A DNA stretch of 13,570 bases from CAZAYB01 sp964489215 (lineage in GTDB: Bacteria; Planctomycetota; Phycisphaerae; Sedimentisphaerales; Anaerohalosphaeraceae), in the NCBI GenBank assembly GCA_964489215.1, contig CAZAYB010000055.1, positions 1 through 13,570 on the forward strand, read 5' to 3'. Position 1 is the first letter of the stretch, and every line of letters starts with the position of its first letter. This document shows, piece after piece, positions 1 to 7,566 of this stretch. Made by a program: the position numbers and the translations under genes. A model generated the notes under the pieces. That model was not told where the DNA came from and ran no database searches. It saw only the letters and a program-made list of their open reading frames with translations.

Positions 1-680
1 TTCCTTGTTGTGGTTTTCCTGGGTGTGCTTTTCCTTGCGGTTGTTTTCGAAGATTTAGAGGCAGTTTTTTTGCCTGCTGATCTTGTTTTGGGTTTTGTTG
101 TGCTCTTTCCGGCAGCAGATCTTTTGGTGGTTTTGCTTTTTGATGTTGTCTTTGAAGTTGAAGTTTTTTTCTGTGCCGATTTTTTGGGTTTTTGCTTTGA
201 TGCTGCTTTTGCTTTTGATTTGCTGGTTGTTCTTTTGGCTGAGCTGGTTTTTGACCCGGCTTTCCGTTTTTGTGGTTTACTCTTAGAGACGCTCTTTGAT
301 TTAGATTTACTGCTGGATTTTGTAGAGCTTTTTTTCTTTGATGCTGCTTTCGTGAATTTTCTGAGATTCCCAGGTGCTACGCCTTGCTGTATCATAAATA
401 CCAGCGTATTTACCGCATCGAGGTCATTGTTTTCCATCCAGAGTTTCATTGCATCTTTCATCTGGTTCTGTACCTTTTTTGGGTATTTAGACACAGTTTT
501 TCTGACTTGTTCAGGGAAATGGTTCAGTGCGTTAGAGTGATTTGCCATTTTTGCCTTTTCCCAGGAAGTTGGTCGTCCTTTTTCAGCGGCATAAGCCTCT
601 TTTGTGAGCTTTTTCAGCGCTGTTTCCACCTGTGCGGGGTAACCTTCGAGTTTCTCGCTTTTTCTTGCCCTCTTTGCCAT
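1..680 (-). CDS. Histone H1-like basic protein with Lys/Ser/Thr-rich tail, C-terminus cut off by window edge
   Basis: On the minus strand an ATG at 680 opens a frame of 226 codons with no stop before the window start, so the 3' end is missing. An AAAGGAAA ribosome site precedes the ATG. Residues 1 to about 110 look like a folded helical domain, containing the stretches GRPTSWEKAKMANHSNALNHF and WMENNDLDAVNTLVFMIQQG, and I do not recognise this family. From about residue 111 the protein becomes a low-complexity tail built almost only of Lys, Ser, Thr, Ala, Arg, Pro and Gln, resembling the C-terminal tails of eukaryotic histone H1 and bacterial H1-like proteins. I infer a nucleic-acid-binding, possibly nucleoid-associated, role. 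The plus-strand frame over the same bases reads as an implausible Phe/Leu/Val-rich protein and is an antisense artefact. The gene is divergent from obg. Confidence 0.75.
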   Translation of the reverse strand, partial: MAKRARKSEKLEGYPAQVETALKKLTKEAYAAEKGRPTSWEKAKMANHSNALNHFPEQVRKTVSKYPKKVQNQMKDAMKLWMENNDLDAVNTLVFMIQQGVAPGNLRKFTKAASKKKSSTKSSSKSKSKSVSKSKPQKRKAGSKTSSAKRTTSKSKAKAASKQKPKKSAQKKTSTSKTTSKSKTTKRSAAGKSTTKPKTRSAGKKTASKSSKTTARKSTPRKTTTR

Positions 681-994
681 TATTGTTTCCTTTCTTTAAG
701 TACCGATAATTATCCAGGATCTTGTCCCTTTGCCTTATTTGGCTTGAATGTATCATTTTTGAGCATATTCAGACACAAAGTCCACAAAAAGTCTGCTCCA
801 GAGGAAATATCGAAAAAAAACGGGTGCTTGATAACCCAAAAATATAAAATATTCCAAAACCGCAATGCTTAATGTTTATTTTAGAGCTGAATTATAAATT
901 ATTTCGGTTATAATGGACGATTCGGCATGGGCAATGGAGATTAAATTTGTATGTTTGTTAATGTTATCAGAACTTGATGTTCAGGATATTTTGG
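681..994. other. Divergent intergenic region between the H1-like gene and obg
   Basis: About 314 bases without a convincing gene. It must hold the promoter of the minus-strand H1-like gene and that of obg. The only clear element is the TATAAT at 909-914. The rest is AT-rich, and no strong hairpin, tRNA or repeat was seen. Confidence 0.5.
909..914 (+). promoter_or_regulatory. Candidate -10 box for the obg operon
   Basis: A perfect TATAAT lies about 80 bases upstream of the obg start. No good -35 hexamer sits 16-18 bases upstream (the 17-bp position reads GCTGAA), so this rests on the -10 match alone. The same nine bases TTATAATGG recur upstream of mcsA at 11933-11941. Confidence 0.4.
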
Positions 995-1993
995 ATGTTT
1001 GTTGATCAGGCAAAAATATGGGTAAAAGCGGGCAACGGCGGGCCAGGGTGTATCAGCTTTCGTCGTGAGAAGTTTATTCCCAAAGGCGGCCCCGACGGCG
1101 GGGACGGCGGTAACGGCGGCGATGTGTATTTTCTTGCTGTAAGGGATCTGGATACGCTCGGTGAGTTTGCAGGTAAGCATCATTGGCAGGCAGGAAATGG
1201 TAAGCCCGGTGAAGGGGCTAACAAGACAGGCCATAACGGTGAGGATCTGGTCATACCAGTGCCGATTGGCACCATTATTTATGATGAGGATCTTGATATA
1301 AAGCTTAAGGATCTTAATGAAGATGGACAAAAGGTTTGCATCTGCAGAGGAGGAAGGGGAGGAAGAGGTAATAAATCTTTTGCCACTTCAACCAGACAGG
1401 CACCGCGAATCTCTAAGCCGGGTAAACTTGGCCAGGAACGAAACATTCGGCTTGAGCTTAAGCTGATTGCTGATGTTGGTTTGGTTGGGCTTCCAAATGC
1501 CGGCAAGTCCACCCTGATAAGCAGGTGTTCTGCGGCTCGGCCTAAAATCGCGAATTATCCGTTTACGACTCTTGAGCCTTGTTTGGGTATTGTTGAGCTT
1601 GTGGATTTTAGAAGATTTGTCATGGCCGATATTCCCGGCTTAATCGAGGGAGCCCATGAAGGGGCCGGGCTTGGGCATGATTTTCTCCGGCATATTGAAC
1701 GGACCAGGATAATTGCTCATGTCCTTGATATAATGCCTTCTGACAATTCTGACCCAGTGGAAAATTTTCACAAGATACAAAACGAACTTGGTCTTCACAG
1801 CCCGGTGCTTGCACAAAAACCGGTGGCAGTCGTATTGAATAAAATCGACCTCGATGCCGATGCGATATTGGCTGAGGATATAATTGAAAGGTTGGATACT
1901 GATAAAGTTTATAAAGTTTCCGCTGTAAGCGGGGAAGGGCTGCGGGAGCTTAATGAGGGACTTTGGGAGATGATAAAGGAAAGGAAATTATGA
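995..1993 (+). CDS. obg: Obg/CgtA-family GTPase
   Basis: A 332-residue GTPase that binds the large ribosomal subunit and acts in late ribosome assembly and stress control. Residues 1 to about 155 form the Gly-rich Obg fold, with typical runs such as KGGPDGGDGGNGG. The G domain follows: G1 GLPNAGKST (165-173), G2 YPFTTL (188-193), G3 DIPG (212-215), G4 NKID (282-285) and G5 SAVSG (309-313). The protein ends right after the G domain, so the optional C-terminal OCT extension of E. coli-type Obg is absent. I chose ATG 995 because MFVDQAKIWVKAG is the family's usual N-terminus and AGGA lies at 983-986; upstream in-frame TTG 974 and ATG 977 would add atypical residues. No rplU or rpmA precedes it here. 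It heads a three-gene operon, and its stop overlaps the coaX start by four bases (ATGA). Confidence 0.97.
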   Translation: MFVDQAKIWVKAGNGGPGCISFRREKFIPKGGPDGGDGGNGGDVYFLAVRDLDTLGEFAGKHHWQAGNGKPGEGANKTGHNGEDLVIPVPIGTIIYDEDLDIKLKDLNEDGQKVCICRGGRGGRGNKSFATSTRQAPRISKPGKLGQERNIRLELKLIADVGLVGLPNAGKSTLISRCSAARPKIANYPFTTLEPCLGIVELVDFRRFVMADIPGLIEGAHEGAGLGHDFLRHIERTRIIAHVLDIMPSDNSDPVENFHKIQNELGLHSPVLAQKPVAVVLNKIDLDADAILAEDIIERLDTDKVYKVSAVSGEGLRELNEGLWEMIKERKL

Positions 1994-2820
1994 ATATTAT
2001 CGCTATTGATATAGGTAACAGTAATATAACTGCGGCACTGTTTGTTGATGATCAGGAGAAAGAGCTTGTTACTGTAAGCTGTTCGGAAACTGCTAAGCTT
2101 CGTGAACACCTTATGAACTTCTGGGACAGAATCCCCGTGATGGAGTCTTCAACCGAGCGAAAGAAAGACGGCGTTCTTGTGGCCTGTTCAGTTAATTCTG
2201 CCGCAGAGGAGATCGTTGCACAGATGTGTTTGGACGAACTCGATGAGAAGATGCACGTTATTGGTAAGGACGTCAGGCTGCCTATCGAGCTGGGCATCGA
2301 CCATCCTGAGACTGTGGGCACTGACAGGGTTGTTTCTGCCGCGGCAGCTTTTGCGGTAGTTGAAAAGCCTGTCATAGTTGCAGATATCGGCACTGCGGTA
2401 ACAGTTGATCTTGTTGACGAAGACGGTGTGTTCTTAGGAGGTGTTATAGCTCCTGGTTTTGCGGTTGCTTCCAAAGCCCTTAAAATGAATACCAGTCAGC
2501 TTCCCGAAATTAAAGTGTGCAAACCTGTAAGTCCTGTTGGAGGTGATACCGAAAAGGCTATAAATAACGGCTTGTACTATTCGATTGTGGGGCTTTTGAG
2601 GACAATAAGCGAGCAGTACGCTACTGAGCTTGGAAGCTGGCCCCAGATGATTGTTACAGGTTCCGGAGCAGAGCTTGTTAAGGATGATTGTGATTTTGTT
2701 GATGACTGGGTTCCTGATCTGGTCGTCAGAGGCGTTGCTGTCGCATGGAAAAAGCATCACTTTGACCGCAATGAGATAGGTGACATAGTCGATAAGCTTA
2801 AAGAGGATAATGACAAGTGA
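1990..2820 (+). CDS. coaX: Type III pantothenate kinase
   Basis: A 276-residue ASKHA-fold kinase that phosphorylates pantothenate with ATP, the first step of CoA synthesis, in the cytoplasm. Family motifs are intact: the N-terminal phosphate-binding loop DIGNSN (7-12), GTDR (110-113) with Asp112 as the expected catalytic base, the second phosphate motif DIGTAVTVD (132-140), and TGSGA (223-227) near the C-terminus. The length matches the usual ~260. I chose ATG 1990 because it overlaps the obg stop as ATGA, follows a GGAAA ribosome site, and places MNIIAIDIGNSN at the start as in other CoaX proteins; an in-frame ATG at 1963 would add nine residues inside obg. Type III enzymes are known to resist feedback by CoA and to need a monovalent cation. 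The later CoA gene coaD lies at 11198. Confidence 0.95.
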   Translation: MNIIAIDIGNSNITAALFVDDQEKELVTVSCSETAKLREHLMNFWDRIPVMESSTERKKDGVLVACSVNSAAEEIVAQMCLDELDEKMHVIGKDVRLPIELGIDHPETVGTDRVVSAAAAFAVVEKPVIVADIGTAVTVDLVDEDGVFLGGVIAPGFAVASKALKMNTSQLPEIKVCKPVSPVGGDTEKAINNGLYYSIVGLLRTISEQYATELGSWPQMIVTGSGAELVKDDCDFVDDWVPDLVVRGVAVAWKKHHFDRNEIGDIVDKLKEDNDK

Positions 2821-3941
2821 GTCTTAAGGTTTCGGTTCTTACCCCCAGAGGTTCGTCAGCTATAGGGGTTTTGGCTTTATGGGGAAAAGGGGCAGATGAT
2901 GCGGTCGGAAAGTGTCTCGGTAAGCAGAGAAAATCCACCTTCAGGACCGCAACAAGATTTGTCTGCTTATTGGAAGACAAAGGGGAGGTTTTGGATGAGG
3001 TTGTTGCAGGTAAGCTGGGGGATGACCATTATCACATATGTTCGCACGGCAATCCGCTTATAATCAAATCGATAGTGAGTTTTTTTTGCAGGCTCGGCGC
3101 CGAAGCCGTTGAGCTGCAAGAATATTTTTCAGATTTTTTTGAAGGGCAGATCAGGGACATCATCGGCATGGAAGCTGCCGTTGCCAAAACCAAAAGCGTA
3201 ACTATCGAAGGTGTCAAGTACATTGATACAATGGAGGATGTTTTAAGAAGCCAGGTTAAGAGCTGGCTAAAGGAAAGTGATGTTTCTTATGTCAGGGCGC
3301 AGATAAAACAGATGCTCGATGACAGCAGGGGCGCAATGACTTTTGTCTGCGGTGCCAGGGTTATACTTGCCGGTGAGCCCAACAGCGGTAAAAGTACATT
3401 GCTAAACAGTATCTGCAGGAAAAACAAGGCACTGGTTACCGATATCGCAGGTACCACCCGTGATTATGTAAGTTCGGTTGTCTGGACGGGCAAGACGGAA
3501 GTGGAACTTATAGACACCGCGGGCCTGGATGATGCAGCCGCCGGCCGTGATTTTATTGACAGGCTTGCACAGGATAAAACAATGAAGGTTTTGGATGACT
3601 GTGATGTTGTTCTTAATGTGATTGACGCTTCTAAAGACAGTGACATTCGCAGATTTGACTGCGAAGCTTGTGTTGTTTATGTTCTCAATAAGTCTGATCT
3701 TGGAGTTTATGAAAAATTTCTGGGACTGGATAATTCGGTTCAAGTAAGCGCAAAGTTCAATAAGGGTATCGAGGATATGGTGGATTTATTGCATAAGAAG
3801 TTAGGTCTTATGGATGAGAGTCTTTCAAAGGGGGGCTGTTTTAGCAGGGGGCTTAAATCTCAGTTTGATAAAGCTTTAAAGGCTGAGGATATTTTAAATA
3901 TGCGCAACGTCCTAAAATCGCTGCTTTTGGTACACCGATAA
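2817..3941 (+). CDS. MnmE/TrmE-like GTPase lacking the C-terminal Cys motif
   Basis: A 374-residue protein laid out like MnmE, the tRNA wobble-uridine modification GTPase. It has an N-terminal TrmE_N-like domain (about 1-115, with TPRGSSAIGVLAL and CSHGN), a helical segment, then a G domain with G1 GEPNSGKST (186-194), G2 TTRD (213-216), G3 DTAG (233-236), G4 NKSD (291-294) and G5 SAK (311-313). MnmE is normally ~450 residues and ends in a C-[IV]-G-K motif whose Cys is needed for tRNA modification. Here the tail after G5 is short and ends KSLLLVHR with no such motif, and I saw no frame that restores it. It may be a divergent paralogue with another role. The start is GTG 2817, overlapping the coaX stop (GTGA), with GAGG at 2803-2806. 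Calling it an MnmE-family GTPase is secure; calling it functional MnmE is not. Confidence 0.85.
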   Translation: MSLKVSVLTPRGSSAIGVLALWGKGADDAVGKCLGKQRKSTFRTATRFVCLLEDKGEVLDEVVAGKLGDDHYHICSHGNPLIIKSIVSFFCRLGAEAVELQEYFSDFFEGQIRDIIGMEAAVAKTKSVTIEGVKYIDTMEDVLRSQVKSWLKESDVSYVRAQIKQMLDDSRGAMTFVCGARVILAGEPNSGKSTLLNSICRKNKALVTDIAGTTRDYVSSVVWTGKTEVELIDTAGLDDAAAGRDFIDRLAQDKTMKVLDDCDVVLNVIDASKDSDIRRFDCEACVVYVLNKSDLGVYEKFLGLDNSVQVSAKFNKGIEDMVDLLHKKLGLMDESLSKGGCFSRGLKSQFDKALKAEDILNMRNVLKSLLLVHR

Positions 3942-3965
3942 GCCTTTCGGGCAGGGGTTGTCAAA

Positions 3966-4862
3966 TCATCCAAGGTGTGTTTTTCGAAACCCCTGAGGGC
4001 TTTTTCCGTGGAAGCGTGAAAAAAGTCTGGAAAAATACGATGGACTCGAAAAGCCTGCCTCCTCTGCTATCTGATTTATGGGCATCGCTGAAGAAAGCAG
4101 TCTGCCGGCTGCTTTGTTTAATTTAAGTCTGGTTATGTATTCCTGCGGGGTCAGGTGATGATATTTCCTGAAGAGCCTTGACATATATCTGACATTTATA
4201 CCGCAGGCCTGGGCGGTTTGCGATGGGCCGGAAAGACTGGTAAAATTTTTATCGATGTGCTCTGTGCATTTTGTGAAAGTCTGGTAAGCTATTGAGGTGT
4301 TTTGCTTTTGTAGTGGTTGGCCTGACGCATGCTCCAGCAGAAAAATATTCAGGTAGCTCGCACACAGCTGCCTTGCGAAAGGGTGGTGATTGATGCCGGT
4401 GTTTATTAGTGCCCGTATAGTTTCGAAAGCTTTTTGGGTATTGTTTAGTTTTACGGATTTGTTTATTTTCAGATGGGTTTTTTCCATTATATCATTAGCT
4501 GTTTTTCCCGTGAAAATTACGAAGTAATGTTCCATTGGGTTGTTTTTGTCGCAGATGTAATGGTGTTTGTCTCCCGGGCAAAATGCAGCTATTGTACCGG
4601 GCTCAATAATGTGGACGGCTTGGTTTATTATGAGTTTGCAGGTTCCTTTAAGTGAGTATTCCAGGACATACCATGGATAAGTGTTTCTTTTGAGCTCGAA
4701 ATCCGGTGAGCATTTTTCATAGCCTCCGAAAATTATCTCAAGTTCCTGTCCCGGGTCAGGTTCTGTTTCGAAGTAGAAGTATTTTGATTCGATTACCTTT
4801 GCCGGTGGTACTTTTGAGTATTCCGGGTTTATTATTTTTTGTTTGCCGGTTTTATTTGCCAT
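3966..4862 (-). CDS. AraC-family transcriptional regulator
   Basis: A 298-residue regulator of the AraC/XylS family. Residues about 25-125 look like the cupin-type ligand-binding domain (for example LEYSLKGTCKLIINQAVHIIEPGTIAAF). Residues about 200-298 form the double helix-turn-helix, ending in the typical INQIAEEAGFSSPSYFSRLF and FHGKSPQGFRK. The family usually senses sugars or related small molecules and activates a neighbouring gene. I chose ATG 4862 because MANKTGKQ follows a clean leader. A GTG at 4898 would add twelve atypical residues (FCNLYLYFRNL) and would place the GTTAC repeats inside the gene. Neither start has a strong ribosome site. It is divergent from the NagB/PIG-L gene, which it probably controls, and its 3' end converges with the MnmE-like gene 24 bases away. 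Confidence 0.93.
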   Translation of the reverse strand: MANKTGKQKIINPEYSKVPPAKVIESKYFYFETEPDPGQELEIIFGGYEKCSPDFELKRNTYPWYVLEYSLKGTCKLIINQAVHIIEPGTIAAFCPGDKHHYICDKNNPMEHYFVIFTGKTANDIMEKTHLKINKSVKLNNTQKAFETIRALINTGINHHPFARQLCASYLNIFLLEHASGQPLQKQNTSIAYQTFTKCTEHIDKNFTSLSGPSQTAQACGINVRYMSRLFRKYHHLTPQEYITRLKLNKAAGRLLSSAMPINQIAEEAGFSSPSYFSRLFSRFHGKSPQGFRKTHLG

Positions 4863-4864
4863 AA

Positions 4865-4898
4865 GGTTACGAAAATACAAATATAAGTTACAAAACAC
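4865..4898 (+). promoter_or_regulatory. Candidate AraC-type operator, direct repeat upstream of the nagB-like promoter
   Basis: GTTAC occurs at 4866-4870 and 4887-4891, exactly 21 bp apart in the same orientation, within the wider pattern A-R-GTTAC-R-AAAA. AraC proteins bind direct half-sites about two helical turns apart. The downstream half-site ends beside the -35 at 4901, the usual place for activation. The assignment is inferred from spacing and position. Confidence 0.5.
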
Positions 4899-4900
4899 TA

Positions 4901-4929
4901 TTTACAAGGCTTATTATGGCATATATACT
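4901..4929 (+). promoter_or_regulatory. Sigma70-like promoter for the NagB/PIG-L gene
   Basis: TTTACA (4901-4906), a 17-bp spacer and TATACT (4924-4929): five of six consensus bases in each hexamer. Transcription would start near 4936, leaving a short leader before the ATG at 4980. Confidence 0.6.
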
Positions 4930-4941
4930 GTTATTAGTCAA
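4913..4941 (-). promoter_or_regulatory. Sigma70-like promoter for the araC-type gene
   Basis: On the minus strand, TTGACT (4941-4936), a 17-bp spacer and CATAAT (4918-4913). Its -10 lies in the spacer of the opposing promoter, and the opposing -10 lies in its spacer, so polymerase should not occupy both at once. Transcripts would start near 4906 and carry the GTTAC sites in the leader. Confidence 0.6.
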
Positions 4942-4958
4942 ATAACAAAAGTTACTAA
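4930..4958 (+). promoter_or_regulatory. Second pair of GTTAC-like half-sites
   Basis: GTTATTAG at 4930 and GTTACTAA at 4951 are again 21 bp apart, and the pair sits 43 bp (about two such spacings) downstream of the first pair. It overlaps the start region of the rightward promoter and the -35 of the leftward one, a position suited to repression or looping. The first member differs at its fifth base, so this pair is weaker. Confidence 0.35.
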
Positions 4959-4979
4959 TAGGTGATTTCTGGAAATGAT

Positions 4980-7343
4980 ATGAGCCCTAAAAAACAAACT
5001 CAAATTATATCTTCGGTTGAAAAAAAGGCCCTTGAACGCAGCAGTTTCAGTAAAACCAGGTATGAGCCTGATGAAAAAGCTCACTGCATAGTAGTGGAGA
5101 ACTTCCCCTCTCTGGGAAAGCTGGCTGCGGTTCGATTCCTCGAGTGGGTACAGAATAATCCCGGAGGTGTTATATCGCTGCCCACCGGAAAGACACCTGA
5201 GTACTTTATTAAATGGGTAGAGTATTTTCTGGATGGATGGAAAAAGCCGGACGTGATAAAGGAGATTGAGCAGGCTGGCCTTGACCCTTCTAAAAAGCCT
5301 CAAATGTCGAGTCTGCACTTTGTTCAGATCGATGAATTTTATCCAATAGATTCCGCCCAGGAGAACAGTTTTTATTATTATGTAAATAAGTTTTATATTG
5401 AGGGGTTTGGTCTTGACAGAAAAAAAGCTCTTTTGATTGACGCATCAAAACTCGGTCTGGAGCAAGGACAAAAGCTAAGTGATGTCTGGCCTGATAACGA
5501 GGTCGATCTTTCGCTTCGTTACCGGCATGCCAGGACACATCTTGAGCAGCGGCAAAAACAGATGCTCGAGAGGGTGGACCAGTGGTGCATGGAGTATGAA
5601 CAGAAGATACGCCAGTTCGGGTCGATTGGTTTTTTCCTCGGCGGTATCGGTCCCGACGGTCATATTGGATTTAATATTTCAGGCTCTGATCATTTCAGTA
5701 CCACACGTCTTTGTCCTGTAAACTATGAAACCCAGGCCGCTGCTGCCGGTGATATGGGTGGTATAGAGACTGCTCGCAAAAGGCTTGTTATAACGATCGG
5801 GTTAAAGACAATAACAGACAATCCTGATTGCACAGCCATAGTGATAGCTTCCGGAGAGGCAAAAGCTGGTATTGTTAAAAAGGCTGTTGAGGGTAAGACG
5901 GGTATAGATATTCCTGCCAGTGCATTAAGGAAGCTCAAAAACGCAAGGTTTTATCTTACCGATGGAGCGGCTTCTTTGCTTGGAAAACGTCAGCTGAATC
6001 TTCTTTCCAGAAAAAACGAGCTTAGCGATAACCAGGTTGAAAAACTTATTGTTGACTATTCGATAAAGCTCGGCAAACAGGTTCTGGATATCAGCAGTGA
6101 TGAGGCCAAAGGAGACGATTATACTTCGCTTATTTTCAAAAAAGAAAATACAAATTTCGATAAAGTCAAACAAAAGGTTCATGATTCACTTGTTGGAAAG
6201 ATTCAAAAGGGTATCAATACCCTGGAGAATACGACTTTCCTTCATACCGAACCCCATCATGATGATGTAATGCTCGGTTATTTTGCTCATGTTGTCAGGC
6301 ACTTTCGCAAGGCTTCAAATACGCACCACTTTATGACACTTACAAGCGGTTTTACCTCAGTGAGCAATGATTTTATGCTTTCACAGATAAATAACGTCAG
6401 AAATTTTATTCTTACAAGTCAGTTTTCAGAACTGATCGAGGAAGGGTATTTTAATCCCCTAAATCAGGTTTGCAGGAACCGCGATGTTTGGCAGTATCTC
6501 GATGGAGTTGCTTCCAACGCACAGGAGCTTAAGGATGAAGGTTGTGCAAGGAGAATGCTCAGGAACCTTTTTGAACTTTATGATGAAAGCTTTGGGCTTA
6601 ATATGCAGGCCAGGCTCGATGAGCTGGCAGATTATTTCAGACAGCAGTACCCCGGCAAGAGAGATCCTTCTCATATTCAAAGGCTAAAGGGTATGTGCAG
6701 GGAATGGGAGGCTCAGTGCCTCTGGGGATATTACGGATGGAAGTGCGACAACGTACATCATTTGAGGTTGGGTTTTTATAAAGGAACGATTTTTACTGAA
6801 GAGCCCACGATGGAATATGATGTTCCCCCGATCGTCGAAAAGCTAAATGCCGTAAAGCCGGATATTGTTACCGTAGCCTTTGATCCGGAATCAAGCGGCC
6901 CTGACACTCATTATAAGGTGCTTCAGGCTATGTCCGAGGCGGTCAGAATTTATGAGACAGAGCATAAAATTAAGGACCTTAAAATCTGGGGGTACCGAAA
7001 TGTCTGGTACCGCTTTGATCCTTCCGATGTCAACATTTTTGTGCCCGTGAGCCTTTCGATGTTCAGTGTAATGCATGAGGCGTTTATGAATGCTTTTCTA
7101 AGTCAAAAGGATGCTTCTTTTCCAAGCTATGAATACGATGGCCCGTTTTCTCAGCTTGCACAGGAAATACAGGTTCAGCAGTATAATAAACTGAAAGTCT
7201 GTCTTGGACGCGAGTGGTTCCATAACCATTCAAGTCCTCTTATACGTGCCGCAAGGGGAGTTGTGTTTCTAAAGGAAATGAGCAGCGAAAAATTCCACGA
7301 TTCCTGCAGAGAACTCAGGCACAAACTTGAGAAAAGGGCATAA
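4980..7343 (+). CDS. Two-domain protein: glucosamine-6-phosphate deaminase-like (NagB) plus PIG-L deacetylase-like
   Basis: A 787-residue fusion. Residues about 30-335 match the NagB sugar-phosphate isomerase/deaminase fold: PTGKTP (68-73), IDEF (117-120, the Asp that starts ring opening in E. coli NagB) and GGIGPDGHIGFN (221-232) with the Asp-Gly-His of the active site. The acid corresponding to E. coli Glu148 is Ile233 here. Residues about 415-690 resemble PIG-L/LmbE deacetylases: PHHDD (425-429) in place of the usual A-H-P-D-D-E, and GPDTHY (640-645) as the second His motif. Proteins of this layout are known in Bacteroidetes as glucosamine-6-phosphate deaminase-like. The likely substrate is an (N-acetyl)amino-sugar phosphate or conjugate, but the reaction is not proven. 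ATG 4980 follows TGGAAA; a GTG at 4962 is the alternative start. The divergent AraC regulator probably controls it. Confidence 0.88.
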   Translation: MSPKKQTQIISSVEKKALERSSFSKTRYEPDEKAHCIVVENFPSLGKLAAVRFLEWVQNNPGGVISLPTGKTPEYFIKWVEYFLDGWKKPDVIKEIEQAGLDPSKKPQMSSLHFVQIDEFYPIDSAQENSFYYYVNKFYIEGFGLDRKKALLIDASKLGLEQGQKLSDVWPDNEVDLSLRYRHARTHLEQRQKQMLERVDQWCMEYEQKIRQFGSIGFFLGGIGPDGHIGFNISGSDHFSTTRLCPVNYETQAAAAGDMGGIETARKRLVITIGLKTITDNPDCTAIVIASGEAKAGIVKKAVEGKTGIDIPASALRKLKNARFYLTDGAASLLGKRQLNLLSRKNELSDNQVEKLIVDYSIKLGKQVLDISSDEAKGDDYTSLIFKKENTNFDKVKQKVHDSLVGKIQKGINTLENTTFLHTEPHHDDVMLGYFAHVVRHFRKASNTHHFMTLTSGFTSVSNDFMLSQINNVRNFILTSQFSELIEEGYFNPLNQVCRNRDVWQYLDGVASNAQELKDEGCARRMLRNLFELYDESFGLNMQARLDELADYFRQQYPGKRDPSHIQRLKGMCREWEAQCLWGYYGWKCDNVHHLRLGFYKGTIFTEEPTMEYDVPPIVEKLNAVKPDIVTVAFDPESSGPDTHYKVLQAMSEAVRIYETEHKIKDLKIWGYRNVWYRFDPSDVNIFVPVSLSMFSVMHEAFMNAFLSQKDASFPSYEYDGPFSQLAQEIQVQQYNKLKVCLGREWFHNHSSPLIRAARGVVFLKEMSSEKFHDSCRELRHKLEKRA

Positions 7344-7566
7344 CAAAAAATGAGACTGCAGGTTCTGGAACCGAGCCTGGATTAAAGAGTATTTAGGTCT
7401 CAAAGACTGATGTGCGACCGTAAAATATCTGAATTGACTGATAAATCCTTTTTTTTTGGCCATTATTCACGCCATTACAGGAATATATTTGACTTTGGGG
7501 TAAATGGTCTCTAAAATCGTCCGGATTTTGTATAATATGAATTGTTGTTAATCTGGAGATAATAAA
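7344..7566. other. Intergenic region with a weak nested hairpin and the pckG promoter
   Basis: TGAGAC (7351-7356) can pair with GTCTCA (7397-7402) around a smaller inner stem, CAGG (7359-7362) with CCTG (7376-7379). GGTTC-TG-GAACC at 7361-7372 is an alternative fold. No U-run follows directly; a separate T9-T10 run occurs near 7449-7458. It may be the 3' end structure of the upstream transcript, but support is thin. Confidence 0.25.
7489..7517 (+). promoter_or_regulatory. Sigma70-like promoter of pckG
   Basis: TTGACT (7489-7494), a 17-bp spacer and TAAAAT (7512-7517), about 50 bases before the gene. A perfect TATAAT also occurs at 7531-7536, but its -35 position (TCTCTA) is poor; it may be a second start or chance. 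Confidence 0.55.

Noticed and set aside
10..540. Plus-strand ORF of 176 codons rich in Phe, Leu and Val
   Set aside because: It is the antisense of the Lys/Ser/Thr-rich minus-strand gene: Lys codons AAA/AAG read backwards give TTT/CTT (Phe/Leu). It has no ribosome site or domain.
384..872. Plus-strand ORF of 162 codons
   Set aside because: It is the exact codon-register antisense of the H1-like gene and runs past that gene's start. It is Cys/Phe-rich with no recognisable motif.
941..1330. Minus-strand ORF of 129 codons
   Set aside because: It overlaps the clearly conserved N-terminal Obg domain in antisense and has no family features.
2052..2474. Minus-strand ORF of 140 codons, Ser/Thr-rich
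   Set aside because: Shadow of coaX; low-complexity composition and no ribosome site.
3936..3966. GCC-TTTCG-GGC hairpin as a terminator between the MnmE-like gene and araC
   Set aside because: Only three or four base pairs and no T-run on either strand.
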